DNA of 64,000 bases from assembly GCA_942491535.1 (NCBI GenBank), contig CALOBV010000012.1:1-64000 (forward strand), read 5' to 3'. The notes below the pieces were generated by a model. It was not told the DNA's origin and made no database searches. It saw only the letters and a list, made by a program, of their open reading frames with translations. Of the stretch, positions 22,501 to 32,906 are shown one piece after another; position 1 is the first letter of the stretch; every line of letters begins with the position of its first letter. The DNA is from JAUVKT01 sp942491535 (GTDB lineage: Bacteria > Bacteroidota > Bacteroidia > Bacteroidales > VadinHA17). The translations under genes were made by a program, and so were the position numbers.

Positions 22501-23209
22501 TTAGAAGTGGGAAATGTGAGACCGACAGCATAAAGGCCTCAAGTGTTTGTCCTGTTAATGTCCGGCCGCTGGCATCGGTTATTGTACCGGAGACCATTAC
22601 AGGTTTCTCTTCACCTTTATTATCAAATAGCTTATTAAGGGCAAAGAGGGCTGCCTTTGCATTAAGGGTATCGAAGATTGTTTCAATAAGAAAGAGATCG
22701 GCTCCTCCGTCCCACAAACCCAGGGCCTGGTTGTAATATGCTTTTACAAGATCATCATAGGTAACTGTCCTGGTAGAAGGGTCGCTAACATCGGCCGACA
22801 TGGATGCGGTTCTGTTGGTTGGACCTATTGAGCCTGCAACAAATCGTGGTCCTTTGCCTCCATATTCAAGATAATCTGATATTGCATCATTTGCAATAGA
22901 GGCAGCTGATCTGTTCATCTCATATACCATAGCCTGCTGACCATAATCTGCCATTGAGATCTCATTGGCATTGAAAGTATTGGTTGATAGAATATCGGCA
23001 CCTGCTTCGAGGTAGAGGGCATGAATCTCCTTAATGAGATCGGGCTTAGTGATATTGAGCAGATCATTATTACCTTTTTGAGGCAGCTCTGTATCCTTGA
23101 ATTGCTCTCCCCGATAATCTTCCTCGCCAAGCTTATAGCGCTGGATCATGGTTCCCATGGCACCGTCGAGGAGCAGGATCTTTTCTTTTATAAGGTCTTG
23201 TATTGTCAT
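19560..23209 (-). CDS. metH: Cobalamin-dependent methionine synthase, two frameshifts
   Basis: Transfers the methyl group of 5-methyltetrahydrofolate to homocysteine via B12 in the cytoplasm. The four modules are in order: homocysteine domain (LLDGAMGTMIQRY; zinc cysteines in GLNCAFGA and IIGGCCGT), pterin domain (FVNVGERTNVSGSKKF), B12 domain (GDVHDIGKNIVGVVM, LSGLITPSLEEM, LIGGATTSEIH) and SAM-binding reactivation domain (GIRPAPGYPACPDH, SGYIFAHQQSAYFNIGKI). Two one-base indels break it: near 21691, in the pterin-to-cap linker, and near 19580, just before the normal ending KWLAPNL. Full length is about 1216 residues, normal. The start is the ATG at 23209; the open frame upstream is hairpin-array sequence. 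It works with metF and metK at 36-38 kb. Confidence 0.95.
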
Positions 23210-23278
23210 AGTAGTCTGTTGAAGGAACAAAGATAGGGAAAATGAGGCATAGGGCATAGGGCGAAAGGAAAGACGAAA

Positions 23279-23370
23279 GGTTGAGATGGCAGCGGAGCTG
23301 CCAATGGTTGAGATTGTTGCTATCGCAACAAGTAGTTTAGATGCTTTCTGCACAAGCAATAGTTGAGATA
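23279..23370 (+). repeat. Hairpin-array element, copy 4
   Basis: GGCAGC-gga-GCTGCC, then TTGTTGC-tatc-GCAACAA, then a degraded TGCTTTCTGCACAAGCA hairpin, with ATGGTTGAGAT and AGTAGTTTAGAT linkers. The second stem differs from copies 1-3 in both arms, so pairing is kept. Preceded by GGCATAG/GGGCATA and GACGAAA heptamers (23243-23278). Lies in the 5' region of metH. Confidence 0.85.
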
Positions 23371-23707
23371 TTTTTGGAGCATTGGGGTTTTACTAAATAA
23401 TGTTGAATTGAAGCAACGCCTGAGGTTGTGTCTTGCCAGCGAAAAGCTGTTAAGAAGCTTGACGGTAATACACAAATTACAAGGCAAAGACTTTACCCCA
23501 TTCAGGATCTTCTTTCTATAATAATTCTAAAAACCATCTTTTTTTTATATATAAAAACTATCTGATCCCAAAGCAACCGTCAGGTTTATTGTAGTTGCGC
23601 TCTCCCATCAGTCGTTAATATCCGTTCATTGCGGATTCATTTAAATACCCTTTCCGATCCCACTTCAAATAATTACAGGCTCTTTCGTCTTACTGTTTCT
23701 TTTTTAG
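23371..23707. other. Divergent intergenic region between metH and cysS
   Basis: The left part continues the repeat tail (ATTGAAGCAACGCCTGAGG, CTTTACCCCATTCAGGATC). The right part is ordinary AT-rich sequence leading to the cysS promoter. No open frame or RNA motif such as a cobalamin or SAM riboswitch is recognisable. Confidence 0.5.
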
Positions 23708-23715
23708 TAATTTTG
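23708..23715 (+). promoter_or_regulatory. Bacteroidota -7 box for cysS
   Basis: TAATTTTG matches the phylum's TAnnTTTG consensus and lies 24 bp before the cysS start codon. Confidence 0.6.
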
Positions 23716-23739
23716 TACCTCTAATTACAGAATCGCATT

Positions 23740-25209
23740 ATGAATCATCCCCTGCATATATATAACAGCCTGACAGGTAAGAAGGAGCAGTTTATTCCAA
23801 TCAATCCTCCGAAAGTAGGGATTTATGTTTGTGGCCCGACAGTATATTCAGACTCTCACCTGGGTCATGCCCGTCCAAATATAACATTTGATGTGTTGAT
23901 ACGTTACCTCAGGTCGCTTAAGTATGATGTTACCTATGTGCGTAATATAACCGATGTTGGTCATCTCGAAGATGAAGAGCAGGGTGAGGGCGAGGACAGG
24001 ATAGCCAAGAAGGCCAGGCAGGAGAAGATTGATCCTATGGCCGTAGTAAAGAAATATACTGATTCGTTTCATCAGAATATGAGCAGGCTAAATGTCAATA
24101 AGCCTGATATTGAACCAAAGGCCACAGATCATATCAAGGAACAGATTGAGATGATACAGGCAATATACATCAGGGGCTATGCATATAATTCAAACGACTC
24201 CATCTATTTTGATGTAAGGAAGTATGATGAGAATTATGATTACGGGATCTTATCGGGAAGGAAGCTTGAAGACCTGAGGAGCAATACTCGTGACCTGAAA
24301 GGTCAGTCGGAGAAGCGCTTTACTTCTGATTTTGCCCTATGGAAGAAGGCCGAACCGAAGCATATTATGAAATGGGATTCGCCATGGGGAGAAGGCTTTC
24401 CGGGATGGCACCTTGAGTGCTCTGCCATGGGAGCTAAATACCTGGGTAAGAGATTTGATATTCATGGTGGTGGCATGGATCTTAAGTTTCCTCACCATGA
24501 GTGTGAGATTGCTCAGTCTACAGCAGCCAATGGTGAGCAACCGGTTAACTACTGGATGCATAATAATATGATTACCATTAACGGGCAGAAGATGGCCCGT
24601 TCGCTAAATAACTTTATTACCCTGAGTGATATGTTTACGGGCAGCCATAAGCTCCTGGAGCAGGCTTACTCGCCTATGACGATCAGGTTTTTTATCCTGC
24701 AGGCTCATTACAGGGGGACTATTGATTTCTCGAATGATGCTCTTATAGCTGCAAAGAAAGGCCTGTTGCGCCTGATGAAATCTCTTCATACTCTCGACAG
24801 CATTGAGCCCTCGGATAAGTCAACTATTGATGTAAGCGCCCTGGTTGAGAAATGTTCGATGGCGATAAATGACGACCTTAATACCCCTGTGCTTATAGCC
24901 CATCTTTTTGATGGAGTGAAGGCAATTAACTCGATAAGCGATGGTAAAGGGTCGCTTACAAAGGAAGACCTTGATGAGCTGAAGAGGATTTATAAACTCT
25001 ATGTAATCGATGTACTGGGTTTTATCGAGGAAGAGGATCAGAAGGACGAGAACGGAATTTCAGACAAGGAGATTGAACAGCTTCTTGAGGAAAGACATGC
25101 TGCCAAGCTTAATAAGGATTGGGCAACAGCCGATCGGATAAGGGATGAGCTTACACAGCTCGGGATAACAATCATGGACACCAAGGATGGTGCTACCTGG
25201 GAGAGGTAG
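23740..25209 (+). CDS. cysS: Cysteinyl-tRNA synthetase
   Basis: Charges tRNA-Cys. This class I synthetase of 489 residues shows the zinc/HIGH region YVCGPTVYSDSHLGHARP, the second zinc region (WHLECSAMGAK, FPHHECEIAQS) and the KMSKS-type loop QKMARSLNNF, where the second position is alanine instead of serine. The C-terminal anticodon-binding helices are complete and end ATWER. The ATG at 23740 follows a TAnnTTTG box. The ispG gene starts 14 bp downstream, probably in the same transcript. Length and motif spacing are normal. Confidence 0.97.
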   Translation: MNHPLHIYNSLTGKKEQFIPINPPKVGIYVCGPTVYSDSHLGHARPNITFDVLIRYLRSLKYDVTYVRNITDVGHLEDEEQGEGEDRIAKKARQEKIDPMAVVKKYTDSFHQNMSRLNVNKPDIEPKATDHIKEQIEMIQAIYIRGYAYNSNDSIYFDVRKYDENYDYGILSGRKLEDLRSNTRDLKGQSEKRFTSDFALWKKAEPKHIMKWDSPWGEGFPGWHLECSAMGAKYLGKRFDIHGGGMDLKFPHHECEIAQSTAANGEQPVNYWMHNNMITINGQKMARSLNNFITLSDMFTGSHKLLEQAYSPMTIRFFILQAHYRGTIDFSNDALIAAKKGLLRLMKSLHTLDSIEPSDKSTIDVSALVEKCSMAINDDLNTPVLIAHLFDGVKAINSISDGKGSLTKEDLDELKRIYKLYVIDVLGFIEEEDQKDENGISDKEIEQLLEERHAAKLNKDWATADRIRDELTQLGITIMDTKDGATWER

Positions 25210-25223
25210 TAATAAATTAATCA

Positions 25224-26660
<1,437 letters not shown>

Positions 26661-26735
26661 TGAAGACGGCAAACGACAAACGGCAAACGACGAACGGGAA
26701 AAAGAAGACGGTGAACGGCGAACGACAAACGGTTT

Positions 26736-27089
26736 TTATTTGAGTCTGGCGTTAATTAGTCTTTGAAGCATACCTGAGACTGCTTCGCAATCATCTATCA
26801 GTTCATCTTTATTTTTCTTATCCAGAGATCCAATTTCTTCTGCTAATATAATCTGGGTGTAAAGCTCTGCTGCTGATCCTTTAGCTATATGAAAGAACCT
26901 AACACCCTGCTTGTCTGTTCCTGATTCATCACCTTCAGCAATATTAGAGACTATACTTACTGCTGATCTTCTCATTTGATCCCTAAGACCAAAATCTTTA
27001 GAAATTGTACCTGAATTCGTGATTAAATAAACCTTTTTTGCCAGATTCTTAGCACGAATCCAAACTCTTAAATCCTTAAAATTACTCAT
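26736..27089 (-). CDS. Four-helix-bundle protein, S23/IVP (PF05635) family, cassette B
   Basis: Intact protein of 117 residues from the ATG at 27089: NFKDLRVWIRAKNLAKKVY, then FGLRDQMRRSAVSIVSNIAEGDE (family signature), FHIAKGSAAELYTQIILAEEIG and a closing VSGMLQRLINARLK helix. The sequence differs strongly from cassettes A and C, so these are not recent duplicates. It stands on the opposite strand to ispG and is bounded by AACGGCA-type heptamer arrays forming a perfect 18-bp inverted repeat. Same fold class as Avd and the IVS-encoded proteins; function unknown. Confidence 0.88.
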   Translation of the reverse strand: MSNFKDLRVWIRAKNLAKKVYLITNSGTISKDFGLRDQMRRSAVSIVSNIAEGDESGTDKQGVRFFHIAKGSAAELYTQIILAEEIGSLDKKNKDELIDDCEAVSGMLQRLINARLK

Positions 27090-27160
27090 GATTTTGCAGC
27101 TTAAATTTGACATTATTCCAATTTCAAGCTACAATTTTCCTTTGATATTTCAAAAGCATC

Positions 27161-27220
27161 CGCCGTTTGTCGTTCGCCGTTAGCCGTTAGCCGTTCGCCG
27201 TTCGCCGTTCGCCGTTTGCC
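27161..27220 (+). repeat. Right heptamer array of cassette B
   Basis: Eight in-phase units of NGCCGTT or NGTCGTT type (CGCCGTT, TGTCGTT, CGCCGTT, AGCCGTT, AGCCGTT, CGCCGTT three times) then TGCC. It is the reverse complement type of the left array. Confidence 0.92.
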
Positions 27221-27247
27221 TCAAGCAATCCAGGATTGTCCCCCTAT

Positions 27248-28855
27248 CTATTTAAGTATCAGCTTCCTTGTATATTGATTTTTGGATGTACTTATTTTGA
27301 TGTAGTAAACACCCTCAATCAGGTATTCAAGATCGAGCATAACAGGTAAGCTGACCGGAACAAAGGATCTTAGTATTCTACCCGATGAATCAATAAGCGT
27401 AATTTCTTGTATGTCAGAGCCCTTAATCGTAACCATCCCTGTTGATGGGTTAGGGTATATTAGAATATCGGGATCCGGCTCAATAAGAGGTGCAGATACA
27501 AGCTCAGAGCCCAGCTTTGTTGAAGCTACTGTAGCCAATGTAGTATCAATTGAATAAGCTTTTACTTTTAGCCAGACAGCATTTCCCTCGCCCAGGACAG
27601 ATGTATTCCACACATATGAGGTATCACTTATTGATTGAATAATATATTGATACGACAGTGAGTCTCCTTCACTGTAATACAGGTCAAAGAGCAGTGGATT
27701 TCCATCATCAGGGTTATCTACCTTCCAGCTAACCGTGTAATTATTACCTGAAACACCTGCTGTATCAATTACTGAAATAAGAGGTTTTTCGTATGAATGA
27801 AGAAGTTCGGCAAAGCCCTTTCCTGTAACAGCCGTACCGTTATAGTATCCATCTACTTCTACAGCACCCTCGTAGAAGCGAAAAGGAGAAAATACTTCAG
27901 TGGTACTTTTTATGGTGGTAAGTGTAATATCCAGGTTATTAAGCTGAGATGTGATCCTCCATGACTGTGAATAGCATCTCTGCATATCACTCATATATTT
28001 ATATTTCAGTCTTTCTATTGTAAGGTCAGAAGTTGTATACTGAACCTGTTCATCAACAGAGGCTGCCAGCAGTCTGTATTTAAGGTCATCCGGGATCCGG
28101 CTATCGTCTGTAAAAAAATTATAAATGTTCAATTCAACATCATTTGAAAGTTGTACACAGAACCATTCATATTCCTGTCCGGTAGAAGGGTTAAAGGTCC
28201 CGTATTGCCTGTCTATCCATGCTGTCCCGCTTACGTTTTCAGTTATACCGTCTGCCTGTATGCTGCCTTCAGCAAGGACCTTTGGCAGGGAATAATAATA
28301 TGTATATGCGTTTGAGCCCTGGTAGAGGTAACCACTATCGGCAAGAATAAGGGGAGGTTTTAGAGCATCAAGAGTAAGAGATAATGAAGCCGGGCCAGGG
28401 CTTGTAGATAACTCATATTCAAAGGGCAAGGCATTGTCGTCCGGAGCAGTTATGTTTTTGAATATCTCTGTGCCGCTCCCGAACACATTAACCTCAAGAT
28501 TCAAGCTGTCTGTTGAGCAAATATTATAATTAACGGCCTGAGTATTGGTATAGAAATATTCGTTACCATCATTACTTATATTCAGTATCCTGAATCCGTC
28601 AAATATATAGGCAGGATAATAAAAGTAGCTTAACATAAAGCTATAATCTGAACCAGTTGTTTCACCTTTTAAATGACCGCTTACATACCACCATTCTATT
28701 GGTTCGTCGCTATGCCTGCCTTCGTCCTGGGGGAAAACGACCAGGCTTCCTGCCGGAGCCAGTGGATATGTTTTCCAATCCTGCGACATTCCGACATAAG
28801 ATATCACTATCAAAAGAGAAAAAAGACAAAACACTTTTCTAAGAGCAAGGTTCAT
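27248..28855 (-). CDS. CrtC/AttH-like lipocalin-fold protein with T9SS sorting tail
   Basis: Secreted protein of about 535 residues. It has a signal peptide (MNLALRKVFCLFSLLIVISY), then the CrtC/AttH landmark HSDEPIEWWYVSGHL near residues 45-60, the continuing two-lipocalin fold (GTAWIDRQYGTF, EWFCVQLSNDVELNIYNFF), a linker domain and a C-terminal type A T9SS sorting domain (ILIYPNPSTGMVTIKG, ITLIDSSGRILRSF, GVYYIKISTSKNQYTRKLIL). Family members include carotenoid 1,2-hydratase; here export through T9SS implies a surface or extracellular role, and the substrate is unknown. The ATG at 28855 is preferred to a TTG at 28873 because the signal peptide starts there. It lies directly behind rnr on the same strand. 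Confidence 0.85.
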   Translation of the reverse strand: MNLALRKVFCLFSLLIVISYVGMSQDWKTYPLAPAGSLVVFPQDEGRHSDEPIEWWYVSGHLKGETTGSDYSFMLSYFYYPAYIFDGFRILNISNDGNEYFYTNTQAVNYNICSTDSLNLEVNVFGSGTEIFKNITAPDDNALPFEYELSTSPGPASLSLTLDALKPPLILADSGYLYQGSNAYTYYYSLPKVLAEGSIQADGITENVSGTAWIDRQYGTFNPSTGQEYEWFCVQLSNDVELNIYNFFTDDSRIPDDLKYRLLAASVDEQVQYTTSDLTIERLKYKYMSDMQRCYSQSWRITSQLNNLDITLTTIKSTTEVFSPFRFYEGAVEVDGYYNGTAVTGKGFAELLHSYEKPLISVIDTAGVSGNNYTVSWKVDNPDDGNPLLFDLYYSEGDSLSYQYIIQSISDTSYVWNTSVLGEGNAVWLKVKAYSIDTTLATVASTKLGSELVSAPLIEPDPDILIYPNPSTGMVTIKGSDIQEITLIDSSGRILRSFVPVSLPVMLDLEYLIEGVYYIKISTSKNQYTRKLILK

Positions 28856-28875
28856 CCTTTGATTTTTCTTCAAAT

Positions 28876-31026
28876 TTATGAATCTATCAGCACAAAATCC
28901 AATTGTTTTTTAACCAGGTCTGCTTTTACCACTTCCACATTTACTGTGTCACCCAGGGTATATTCATTGCCTGATTTACGGCCTCTTATGCAGTAGTTCT
29001 CCTCATCATATTCATAGAAGTCATCATCCAGTTCGCGGATGTGTACCATGCCTTCGCACTGGTTTTCGACTATCTCCACATAGATGCCCCAATCTGTAAC
29101 GCCTGATATAACACCTTCAAAGGAGATACCCATCTTATCCTGCATAAACTCAACCTGCTTATATTTTACCGATGCACGTTCTGCCTCCACAGCCAGTCGT
29201 TCCCTTTGTGAAGATCTCTGGCAGAGCTTCTCGTAGAGGTCCCTGTCCTTTGATTTTTCACCGTCAAGGTAGGCCGTCAGAAGACGGTGCACCATCATAT
29301 CAGGATAACGCCTGATGGGCGAGGTGAAGTGAGTATAATATTTAAATGAGAGTCCGTAGTGACCGATATTATCTGTTGAATAGATAGCCTTGGCCATCGA
29401 TCTCAGGGCCAGGGTCTCAATCATATGCTGTTCCTTCTTACCGCTTACTTCTTTAATCAGTTTATTGAGGGAAAGGGTTAACGAATTATCTGTTGTTCCG
29501 TCCAGCTTATATCCAAAGCGTTTAATAAAGTTGCTGAATGAAGTGATCTTGTCGGGGTTGGGCTTATCATGAATACGGTATACAAATGTCTTTGCCTTTT
29601 CTTTCCCTATCTTTTTGCCTATTAGCTCGGCCACCTTTTTATTGGCAAGCAGCATAAACTCTTCGATAAGCTGATTTGCCGTACCGGCCTCTCTGAACTT
29701 AATGCTTACCGGGTAACCTTTTTCGTCGAGTTCAAACTGCACCTCGGTACGTTCAAAAGAAAAGGCGCCTGTATCAAATCTTCCTGATCTTAATTTCTGG
29801 GCCATATCATGCAGTAGCAGCAGATCATCCTTCATTGGTCCGTCTTCGCCATCAATGATCTTTTGTGCATCCTGGTATGAGAATCGCTGGTCGGAGTTAA
29901 TAATTGTCTTACCGAACCATTCACTCAGGACCTCTGCCTTTTCGTTCATCTCAAAAACGGCCGAGTAGGTAAGTTTATCCTGTTTGGGGTTAAGAGAGCA
30001 CACATTGTTAGACAGTGCTTCCGGCAGCATGGGGACCACTCGATCGACCAGGTAAACAGATGTCCCCCTGTTAATGGCTTCCTTGTCGAGGATGGAGTCG
30101 GGCTTGACATAGTGGGTTACATCGGCAATATGTACACCAACTTCCCATATGCCGTTGCCCATGTTCTTAAGCGACAGGGCATCATCAAAGTCCTTGGCAT
30201 CGGCCGGGTCGATAGTAAAGGTAGGCACCGACCTGAAGTCACGGCGTTTTGCGATTACTTCTTTATTAATTGTTTTATCGATCTTTTCTGCAGCCTGGTC
30301 AACCTCAGGGTCGAAGAGGTAAGGTAGTTCATACTCAGCTAGTATGGCGTGGATCTCAGTCTCATGTTCGCCCGGCATTCCGAGTACCTTAACGATCTCG
30401 GCAACAGGGTTCTTCTGGCGCTTGTCCCACTCAACAATTTTGGCAACAGCTTTCTCTCCCTGTTTAGCCCCATGGAGTTTATCCTTTGGGATAAACAGAT
30501 CAAAGGGCATTCCTTTGGTATCGGGTATAAGGAAGGCAAACTGGGGCATCACTTCTACTGTGCCCACAAAGGTCTCCCTTGCTCTTTCAATTATCTCCAT
30601 TACCTCGCCTTCGGGCCTATTCCCTTTTCTGCGAACAAGGAGTCTTACCTTAACCTTATCGCCATGAAGGGCGGTATTAAGGCTCCTGTTGGAGACAAAG
30701 ACATCTTCTTCAATATCGTCGGTGATAATAAAACCATATCCCATCCTTGTCATATCTACTGTTCCGGTGATAAGGGCACCCTGTTGCTTCATCTTATAAC
30801 GACCCGGCTGTATCTCTTTCAGAAAACCTATATTTTTAAGGTCTTTCAGGACCTCATTTACCTGTCGTCTCAAGTGTGGGTCTGCAATTTGCAACCTGGC
30901 ACCTACCTGTTTGTAGTTAAGCACCTTGCTGCCATCACTCTCAAATATTTTACGGATAAGTGATGTTAACTCAGGCTTTGAGAGGCCTTTTTTGGAGGGG
31001 GTTTTTCTGTGTTTCTTGTTTGACAT
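28876..31026 (-). CDS. rnr: Ribonuclease R
   Basis: Processive 3'-5' exoribonuclease of 716 residues that degrades structured RNA. Order: N-terminal winged-helix region, cold-shock domains (GYGFIITDDIEEDVFV), RNB catalytic domain with the metal-binding aspartates in TIDPADAKDFDDALSL and HYVKPDS, HFTSPIRRYPDMMVHR near the end of the domain, and a C-terminal S1 domain (EGVISGVTDWGIYVEIVENQ). The basic C-terminal tail of the enterobacterial enzyme is absent, as usual in Bacteroidota. The ATG at 31026 precedes array C by about 50 bp. No frameshift. Confidence 0.97.
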   Translation of the reverse strand: MSNKKHRKTPSKKGLSKPELTSLIRKIFESDGSKVLNYKQVGARLQIADPHLRRQVNEVLKDLKNIGFLKEIQPGRYKMKQQGALITGTVDMTRMGYGFIITDDIEEDVFVSNRSLNTALHGDKVKVRLLVRRKGNRPEGEVMEIIERARETFVGTVEVMPQFAFLIPDTKGMPFDLFIPKDKLHGAKQGEKAVAKIVEWDKRQKNPVAEIVKVLGMPGEHETEIHAILAEYELPYLFDPEVDQAAEKIDKTINKEVIAKRRDFRSVPTFTIDPADAKDFDDALSLKNMGNGIWEVGVHIADVTHYVKPDSILDKEAINRGTSVYLVDRVVPMLPEALSNNVCSLNPKQDKLTYSAVFEMNEKAEVLSEWFGKTIINSDQRFSYQDAQKIIDGEDGPMKDDLLLLHDMAQKLRSGRFDTGAFSFERTEVQFELDEKGYPVSIKFREAGTANQLIEEFMLLANKKVAELIGKKIGKEKAKTFVYRIHDKPNPDKITSFSNFIKRFGYKLDGTTDNSLTLSLNKLIKEVSGKKEQHMIETLALRSMAKAIYSTDNIGHYGLSFKYYTHFTSPIRRYPDMMVHRLLTAYLDGEKSKDRDLYEKLCQRSSQRERLAVEAERASVKYKQVEFMQDKMGISFEGVISGVTDWGIYVEIVENQCEGMVHIRELDDDFYEYDEENYCIRGRKSGNEYTLGDTVNVEVVKADLVKKQLDFVLIDS

Positions 31027-31074
31027 ATAAATAATATTTCTGCAAAGATAAGTAATTGCTTGCAGTTAAGGTTA

Positions 31075-31252
31075 GGAAGGGTGAAACTGGGGTGAAAAGG
31101 GTGAAAGGGTGAAAAGGGTGAAAAGGTTGAAACTGGGTTGAAACTGGGGTGAAAAGGTTGAAAAGGTTGAAACTGGGTTGAAAAGGTTGAAAATGAGTTG
31201 AAAGGGGTGAAACTGGGTTGAAAATGAGTTGAAACTGGGTTGAAAAGGTTGT
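31075..31252 (+). repeat. Left array of four-helix-bundle cassette C (GTTGAAAAG / GTTGAAACTGG units)
   Basis: About 18 units of 9-11 bases: GGTTGAAAA, GGGTTGAAACT, GGGTGAAAA, TGAGTTGAAA. It lies in the 5' region of rnr. AATGAGTTGAAACTGGGTTG at 31223 matches, inverted and with one gap, the array at 31693-31716. Confidence 0.9.
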
Positions 31253-31299
31253 AAATTTATAAGTGGAATAAGCTGCATTTTAAACTAAATCAATATGTC

Positions 31300-31657
31300 A
31301 TGTACATTTTTAATTTTGAGAAACTAGAAACATGGAAGAAATCAAGAGATTTCACATCAAAAATTTACAAATTATCTGATAAATTTCCTGAAAACGAGAA
31401 GTTTGGATTAACAAGTCAGATTAGAAGATCTGCTATATCAGTATGTTCAAATATTGCAGAAGGATCTTCAAGACTAACACCTAAGGATCAGAAACATTTT
31501 TATAATATCGCATTCTCAAGTATGATGGAATGCTTCAACCAGGTTCTTATAGCTAGTGATTTAAATATCATGGATCAAAATGAGGTGGAATTGCTTAAGG
31601 AAAGAAACTAATATTATCTCCTACATGCTTATCAGGTTGCGAGATTCCAGTAATTAA
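31300..31657 (+). CDS. Four-helix-bundle protein, S23/IVP (PF05635) family, cassette C, one frameshift
   Basis: FNFEKLETWKKSRDFTSKIY, then FGLTSQIRRSAISVCSNIAEGSS (family signature), HFYNIAFSSMMECFNQVLIA and ELLKERN before a stop at 31611. A shift of one base near 31605 lets the frame continue NIISYMLIRLRDSSN to a stop at 31657, giving the usual closing helix and a normal length of about 118 residues. Placed alone between inverted GTTGAAA-type arrays. Either a sequencing indel or recent damage. Confidence 0.82.
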
Positions 31658-31684
31658 TTATAATCCTGTTTTTTAAACCTTATT

Positions 31685-31716
31685 AAACTCAATTTCAACC
31701 CAGTTTCAACCTCATT
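31685..31716 (+). repeat. Right array of cassette C
   Basis: CTCAATTTCAACCCAGTTTC followed by AACCTCATT is the reverse complement of left-array words. It ends 18 bp before the PqqD-like gene and therefore overlaps that gene's upstream region. Confidence 0.8.
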
Positions 31717-31734
31717 ATTTCGTATATTTACGTT

Positions 31735-32019
31735 ATGGAGGCCAGAAGTGTAATAAAAAAGAACCCCAGGATTGTTGCCCGGAAGTCGGGCGATGAATGT
31801 ATTCTTGTTCCGATAACAGATAATGTAGCGAATATGGAAGCAGTTTATACAATGAATGAGACTGCTTCTTTTATCTGGGATAATATTGACGGTGAGAAGA
31901 CGCTTGAAGATATAGCAAGAGTGATGTCGGGTGAATTTGCGACTGATATTGATACTGCCCTGAATGATATTGTTGAACTGGTAAATGATCTGAAGAAACA
32001 TAATATAGTTTCAGAATGA
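31735..32019 (+). CDS. PqqD-like (RRE) protein
   Basis: 94 residues: NPRIVARKSGDECILVPITD, then YTMNETASFIWDNIDGEKTLEDIARVM, then DTALNDIVELVNDLKKHNIV. This is the PqqD fold, a small winged helix-turn-helix that binds leader peptides of ribosomally made modified peptides (RRE). The stop overlaps the start of the next gene by 4 bases, so translation is probably coupled. A TATATTTAC box sits just before the ATG. It is the first gene of a cluster with an HprK-like kinase, an S26-type peptidase and an ABC exporter. No radical SAM or other maturase is adjacent. Confidence 0.85.
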   Translation: MEARSVIKKNPRIVARKSGDECILVPITDNVANMEAVYTMNETASFIWDNIDGEKTLEDIARVMSGEFATDIDTALNDIVELVNDLKKHNIVSE

Positions 32020-32906
32020 AAGCCTATACCATTGATATAGCAGAATATAAGATTATGTTCCAGGCCAGGGGCCATGACTTTGAACTTAAGCCTTCTTCAT
32101 CGCAGAAGTCGTTTATATCAACCAGGCCTGACTATGATATAGCGATTAATGTAACACGCGGTCGGGTGATTATTCCGCCGGGAGCTGAGGCTGTATTTAA
32201 GTCACCCTATGTAGAGGAAATTAACGGGGTGCCTGTTAAGAAGAGTGACAAATTCTGGACGGTATATAAGCACGGTGATTATATCCTTGTTTATTCTACC
32301 ATGCCTCTCTCTGATACTATTGGCGAAGCAATGATTGTTATCAGGCCCGGCGAAAAGAGCTGGGACATTATTCTTAGCACAGATGATGAGGTAATAAATC
32401 CTATTGGCTATCCCCTTGATGGTCTTTTGCTGTATTATATTACTGCATTAAACGGAGATATATTTATTCATGCTTCGGGGGTAGAATGTGATAAACGAGG
32501 TCTTTTATTTACCGGTAAGTCGGGCAGGGGAAAGACGACCATAGCCCGATTATTTGATGAAGCCGGTGCTGCTGTGATACATGACGACAGGCTGATAATA
32601 AGAAAGATAGATGGGCAATATATGATGTATAATACTCCCGTGTATGAGCTGGAGAGAAGTAATTATTGTCGTCTGACAGGAATATATACCCTGGATCATG
32701 GCCTGGAAAACAGGCTAACAGCCCTTGGCAGTGTTGACTCGCTTACCTCGGTAATGAAGAACTGCATCCAGCATCACTGGAATTCAGACCTGATAGGTAA
32801 GCTTACTACAGCGATAAAGAATATGACAGATGAAGTTGATGTAAGTGCTCTTGAATTTCTTCCTGATATGAGCATAGTTGATTTTATAAGGAATGACAGT
32901 TGTTAA
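32016..32906 (+). CDS. HPr kinase-like protein
   Basis: 296 residues. The C-terminal half has a P-loop, LLFTGKSGRGKTTIARLFDE (about residues 164-183), followed by AAVIHDDRLIIRK, the arrangement of HPr serine kinase/PEPCK-fold proteins. The N-terminal half is a beta-rich module without clear match. HPr itself and PTS genes are not nearby. In some lasso-type peptide loci such kinases phosphorylate the product, and by context a peptide-modifying or sensing role is possible. Overlaps the PqqD-like gene by 4 bases and the peptidase gene by 14 bases. Confidence 0.8.
   Translation: MKAYTIDIAEYKIMFQARGHDFELKPSSSQKSFISTRPDYDIAINVTRGRVIIPPGAEAVFKSPYVEEINGVPVKKSDKFWTVYKHGDYILVYSTMPLSDTIGEAMIVIRPGEKSWDIILSTDDEVINPIGYPLDGLLLYYITALNGDIFIHASGVECDKRGLLFTGKSGRGKTTIARLFDEAGAAVIHDDRLIIRKIDGQYMMYNTPVYELERSNYCRLTGIYTLDHGLENRLTALGSVDSLTSVMKNCIQHHWNSDLIGKLTTAIKNMTDEVDVSALEFLPDMSIVDFIRNDSC

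Noticed and set aside
23210..23359. N-terminal extension of metH
   Set aside because: Coded by hairpin array copy 4; MetH homologues start near DLIKEKILLLDGAMG.
23210..23739. Cobalamin or SAM riboswitch for metH
   Set aside because: The upstream region is hairpin-array repeat and AT-rich sequence; no conserved riboswitch core words were seen.
31072..31278. Minus-strand 68-residue frame
   Set aside because: Translation of the GTTGAAA array of cassette C.
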